The position numbers and the translations under genes are program-made. Below are positions 61,538-64,000 of a DNA stretch of 64,000 nt, piece after piece (within the stretch, counting starts at the first letter, position 1; each line of letters starts with the position of its first letter). Source of the DNA: Chionis minor (taxonomy: Eukaryota > Chordata > Aves > Charadriiformes > Chionididae); contig VZSF01003498.1 in the NCBI GenBank assembly GCA_013398295.1, positions 22,952 to 86,951 of the forward strand, given 5' to 3'. The notes below the pieces were generated by a model, which saw only the letters and a list, made by a program, of their open reading frames with translations, was not told the origin of the DNA and searched no databases.

Positions 61538-63539
61538 CTAGAAGGGTTACAAAAATAAATAACCTGGTTACATTGGATACAATTTCACAGTTGGTCACCC
61601 CACTGAATTCTTCAATAGAACAACTGAAAAACAGAAAAAGTGATGTTACATAGGAATCACTTTGAACATTAAGAACACCACAGCATCTAAGTAATTAAAA
61701 TGCACAGGAACCAAAAGACAAGAACGCCCAAACCTTCAATAAATGATTTTAAAACAGACAGGCGCATTAATTTCCCTACTGAGGAGACACAAGACTTACT
61801 TCTTGTATTTGCCCCAGCTTTTAGATTTACTAAAAGTACATTTTCATTTTATATTAACAGCTCCAAGCTGTTTAACTTGCATCAACCTGATTGGTGCTTT
61901 TTTGGAAAAAGATACGAAAACCCTGAATGACTAGGAATAATTATTTACGCTGCATTATTTCTGTTAATTGCAAATCCTTAGGAAACAAGTTACCATTTTA
62001 GCTAACTGAAGAAGTCAATGCCCAAAGATCTTGAATTGATGCAACATTTAACTAAGACATCAAGTTAAACAGTTCAATGGGATTTTATGAAAAAAAAATA
62101 ATAATTGAAGGTCTGTTAAGGCCTTCAGTCATTAGCAAAGACTTTTTCATTGTTAAGTTACCCTAGTGATAACTAAGCACTTGCTTAATCCACTGGGCAG
62201 CTTGTTTCTTAGTTATGCAGGCTGGGAATTGGTGCTTCCTAGAGGTGACAGGTGACTGCCACCAAATACAGGACAAGCAAAACAAACCTTATGTTTGACC
62301 CAGAGCATCAGTTCCCAGTTGCTACTAGGAAGGTACACATCTTATTTCAAACCCCTACAAATTGCCTTGGAAAACAGACATGACTGACAACCCTTTCTGC
62401 TATGAGATTGAAAAGTAAAGGCCCAGGCACACTAAGGAGTTTTTTCTCCAAAGGCACAGATACACCCTAAACAAGCTTTTACGGCAATCCTGCCCAAAGG
62501 CTAACTCCTGTTTACTGTTCAGATGGTTTTGGCAAACATTTTAACATTTCTGATGTGCGGCACCTGCAGCCTGTCACAACTTGAAGACTACAACATTCTG
62601 ACCTTAAATTTGTCCTTTTGATTTTTTGGGCTGAATTAGAAAGCGCTGAAGTAGCACAGCAAGGGACACAGTTACATTGAAACCAGCCCACAAATCGCAC
62701 CAGTCAAGCTCTTCCAAAGTGTGGATACTAAACTCCTACAAATAAGCTAGCACACAAGGCCGTCAACTGAGGCACCTCCACCACAACCTACACCACCAGT
62801 CACTTCAGTGCAACTCCCGTGCCCTGACACAACAAGGGCTGAAGGCAAGCAATATCAATGTTACTAGATCATCCAAGGACCCAGATCGCAATACACCTCA
62901 TCTGAAAGTCATGGGCTTCAGTCCCTGCTTAGGTAAAAGCCTTCATTTCAGCCACTGCCTGGGACACAAGACTGGAAGTTCCCCTCAAAGCAAGCCAGCA
63001 CCACCTCCTAACAGCCCAAAGCAACCATCCCCAAGCTGTTCTGCTCCTCCACGATCACCCTCCTCAAACAGCACAGGTACTCTGGGGCTACCCAACATAA
63101 ACAGACTGTGGTACTAAGGTAGGGAGGAATAAACCTACCCCTGGATAAAAACATCAACTTCCTCTGCTGTGGCTGCTGACAGTCACAGTGTGCCCTCCCA
63201 AACAGCATTTTGTAAATGAGGGTGTGCAACCAACCCACAAGAGAACCTTCTCCACCTGTGTGACACAGTCCCGTTTGACAGTGGCTCTTCCAATGTATTT
63301 CTCCATTCCCAGTTCTCCTCCTTCATTCTCTGTTGCAGCACTGAGCTGACCCGTCAGGCACAGCAAAACACCTCCTTCCAAAAGGGGACTTAGTACTACT
63401 ATTGTCAAGTGACTGTAGTACAAAGTTTTGTAAAGGTACTCCTGCATCCAAGTTGTATTTCTCATTTTAGTTCAACTGGTATCGAATCTGTCTCAAAGAA
63501 AGGTATGTAATATGGGGGGCTGGGGGGAAAGCCATTCTA
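61538..63539. other. UBA6 intron 1, no exon seen
   Basis: The region upstream of UBA6 exon 2 is AT-rich intron-like sequence. It lacks a CpG island or an open minus-strand exon ending in phase 2, so the promoter and first coding exon are probably beyond 64000, past the CR1 at the window edge. Confidence 0.6.
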
Positions 63540-64000
63540 ATCATAGAATAATAGAATGGTTAGAGTTGGAAGGGACCTTAAAGATCATCAAGTTCCAACC
63601 CCCCTGCCATGGGCAGGGACACCTCTGACTACAGCAGGTTGCTCAAAGCCCCACTCAGCCTGGCCTTAAACACTTCCAGGGATGGGGCCTCCACAACTTC
63701 CCTGGGTAACCTGTTCCAGTGCCTCACCACCCTCACAGTAAAGAACTTCTTCCTAATATCTAATCTAAATCTCCCCTCTTCCAATTTAAAACCATTACCC
63801 CTTGTCCTATCACTAGACTTCCTGACAAAGAGTCCCTCTCCAGCTCTCCTGTAGGCTCCCTTCAGATACTGAAAGGCTGCTATCAGGTCTCCCCGGAGCC
63901 TTCTCTTCTCCAGGCTGAACAGCCCCAGCTCTCTCAGCCTATCCTCATAGGAGAGGTGCTCCATCCCTCTAATCATCTTAGTGGCCCTTCGCTGGACCTG
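63540..64000 (-). mobile_element. CR1 LINE 3' end running off the window
   Basis: Minus-oriented CR1 beginning TCATAGAATAATAGAATGG and continuing with 3' sequence to the window edge. Over the compared 3' part it is nearly identical to the copy at 43577: both give the peptide [15 protein letters not shown] followed by the same [20 protein letters not shown]. The two therefore belong to the same, comparatively young, subfamily. It lies in UBA6 intron 1. Confidence 0.93.

Noticed and set aside
1..64000. CRISPR arrays, operons, prophage or other prokaryotic systems
   Set aside because: The window is intron-rich vertebrate DNA; there are no regularly spaced repeats and no tightly packed long ORFs.

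Overview
The window is vertebrate nuclear DNA, almost certainly from a bird. Three multi-exon genes can be followed exon by exon with GT/AG splice sites and matching phases. Almost all recognisable dispersed repeats are 5'-truncated CR1 LINEs, the dominant bird retrotransposon. The gene order is that of human 4q13.2: CENPC (minus), STAP1 (plus), UBA6 (minus). I cannot name the species. There are two assembly gaps (N at 16894-16957 and 43819-43899).

Layout: 1-16863 holds CENPC on the minus strand, from start codon to part of the C-terminal cupin-fold domain; its last exon or exons lie left of the window. A CpG-rich promoter region (about 16430-16893) sits at its 5' end and is interrupted by the first gap. 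STAP1 runs on the plus strand from 18377 to 25775 as eight coding exons (280 codons), head to head with CENPC about 1.5 kb away. 25776-31617 is a tail-to-tail intergenic region with little in it except one CR1 3' end. UBA6 occupies 31618-61537 on the minus strand with 32 coding exons in unbroken phase (about 1028 residues). This corresponds to human exons 2-33; the first coding exon is not visible and probably lies right of the window. 61538-64000 is UBA6 intron 1, with another CR1 copy running off the end.

The genes do not form a pathway. CENP-C is the inner-kinetochore scaffold that reads CENP-A nucleosomes. STAP1 is a PH/SH2 adaptor of B-cell and tyrosine-kinase signalling. UBA6 is the second E1 enzyme for ubiquitin and FAT10. 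Their adjacency is old conserved synteny. Every exon join listed was checked by hand for phase. The one weak point is CENPC exons 4-5, where the acceptors that keep the frame open are not the strongest ones.

I found no undescribed system. The more unusual items are a 25-bp repeat with an inverted copy in a UBA6 intron, an AT-rich palindrome downstream of STAP1, long G/C homopolymers, a 29-nt UBA6 microexon, and apparent differences of this STAP1 and CENP-C from the mammalian proteins.
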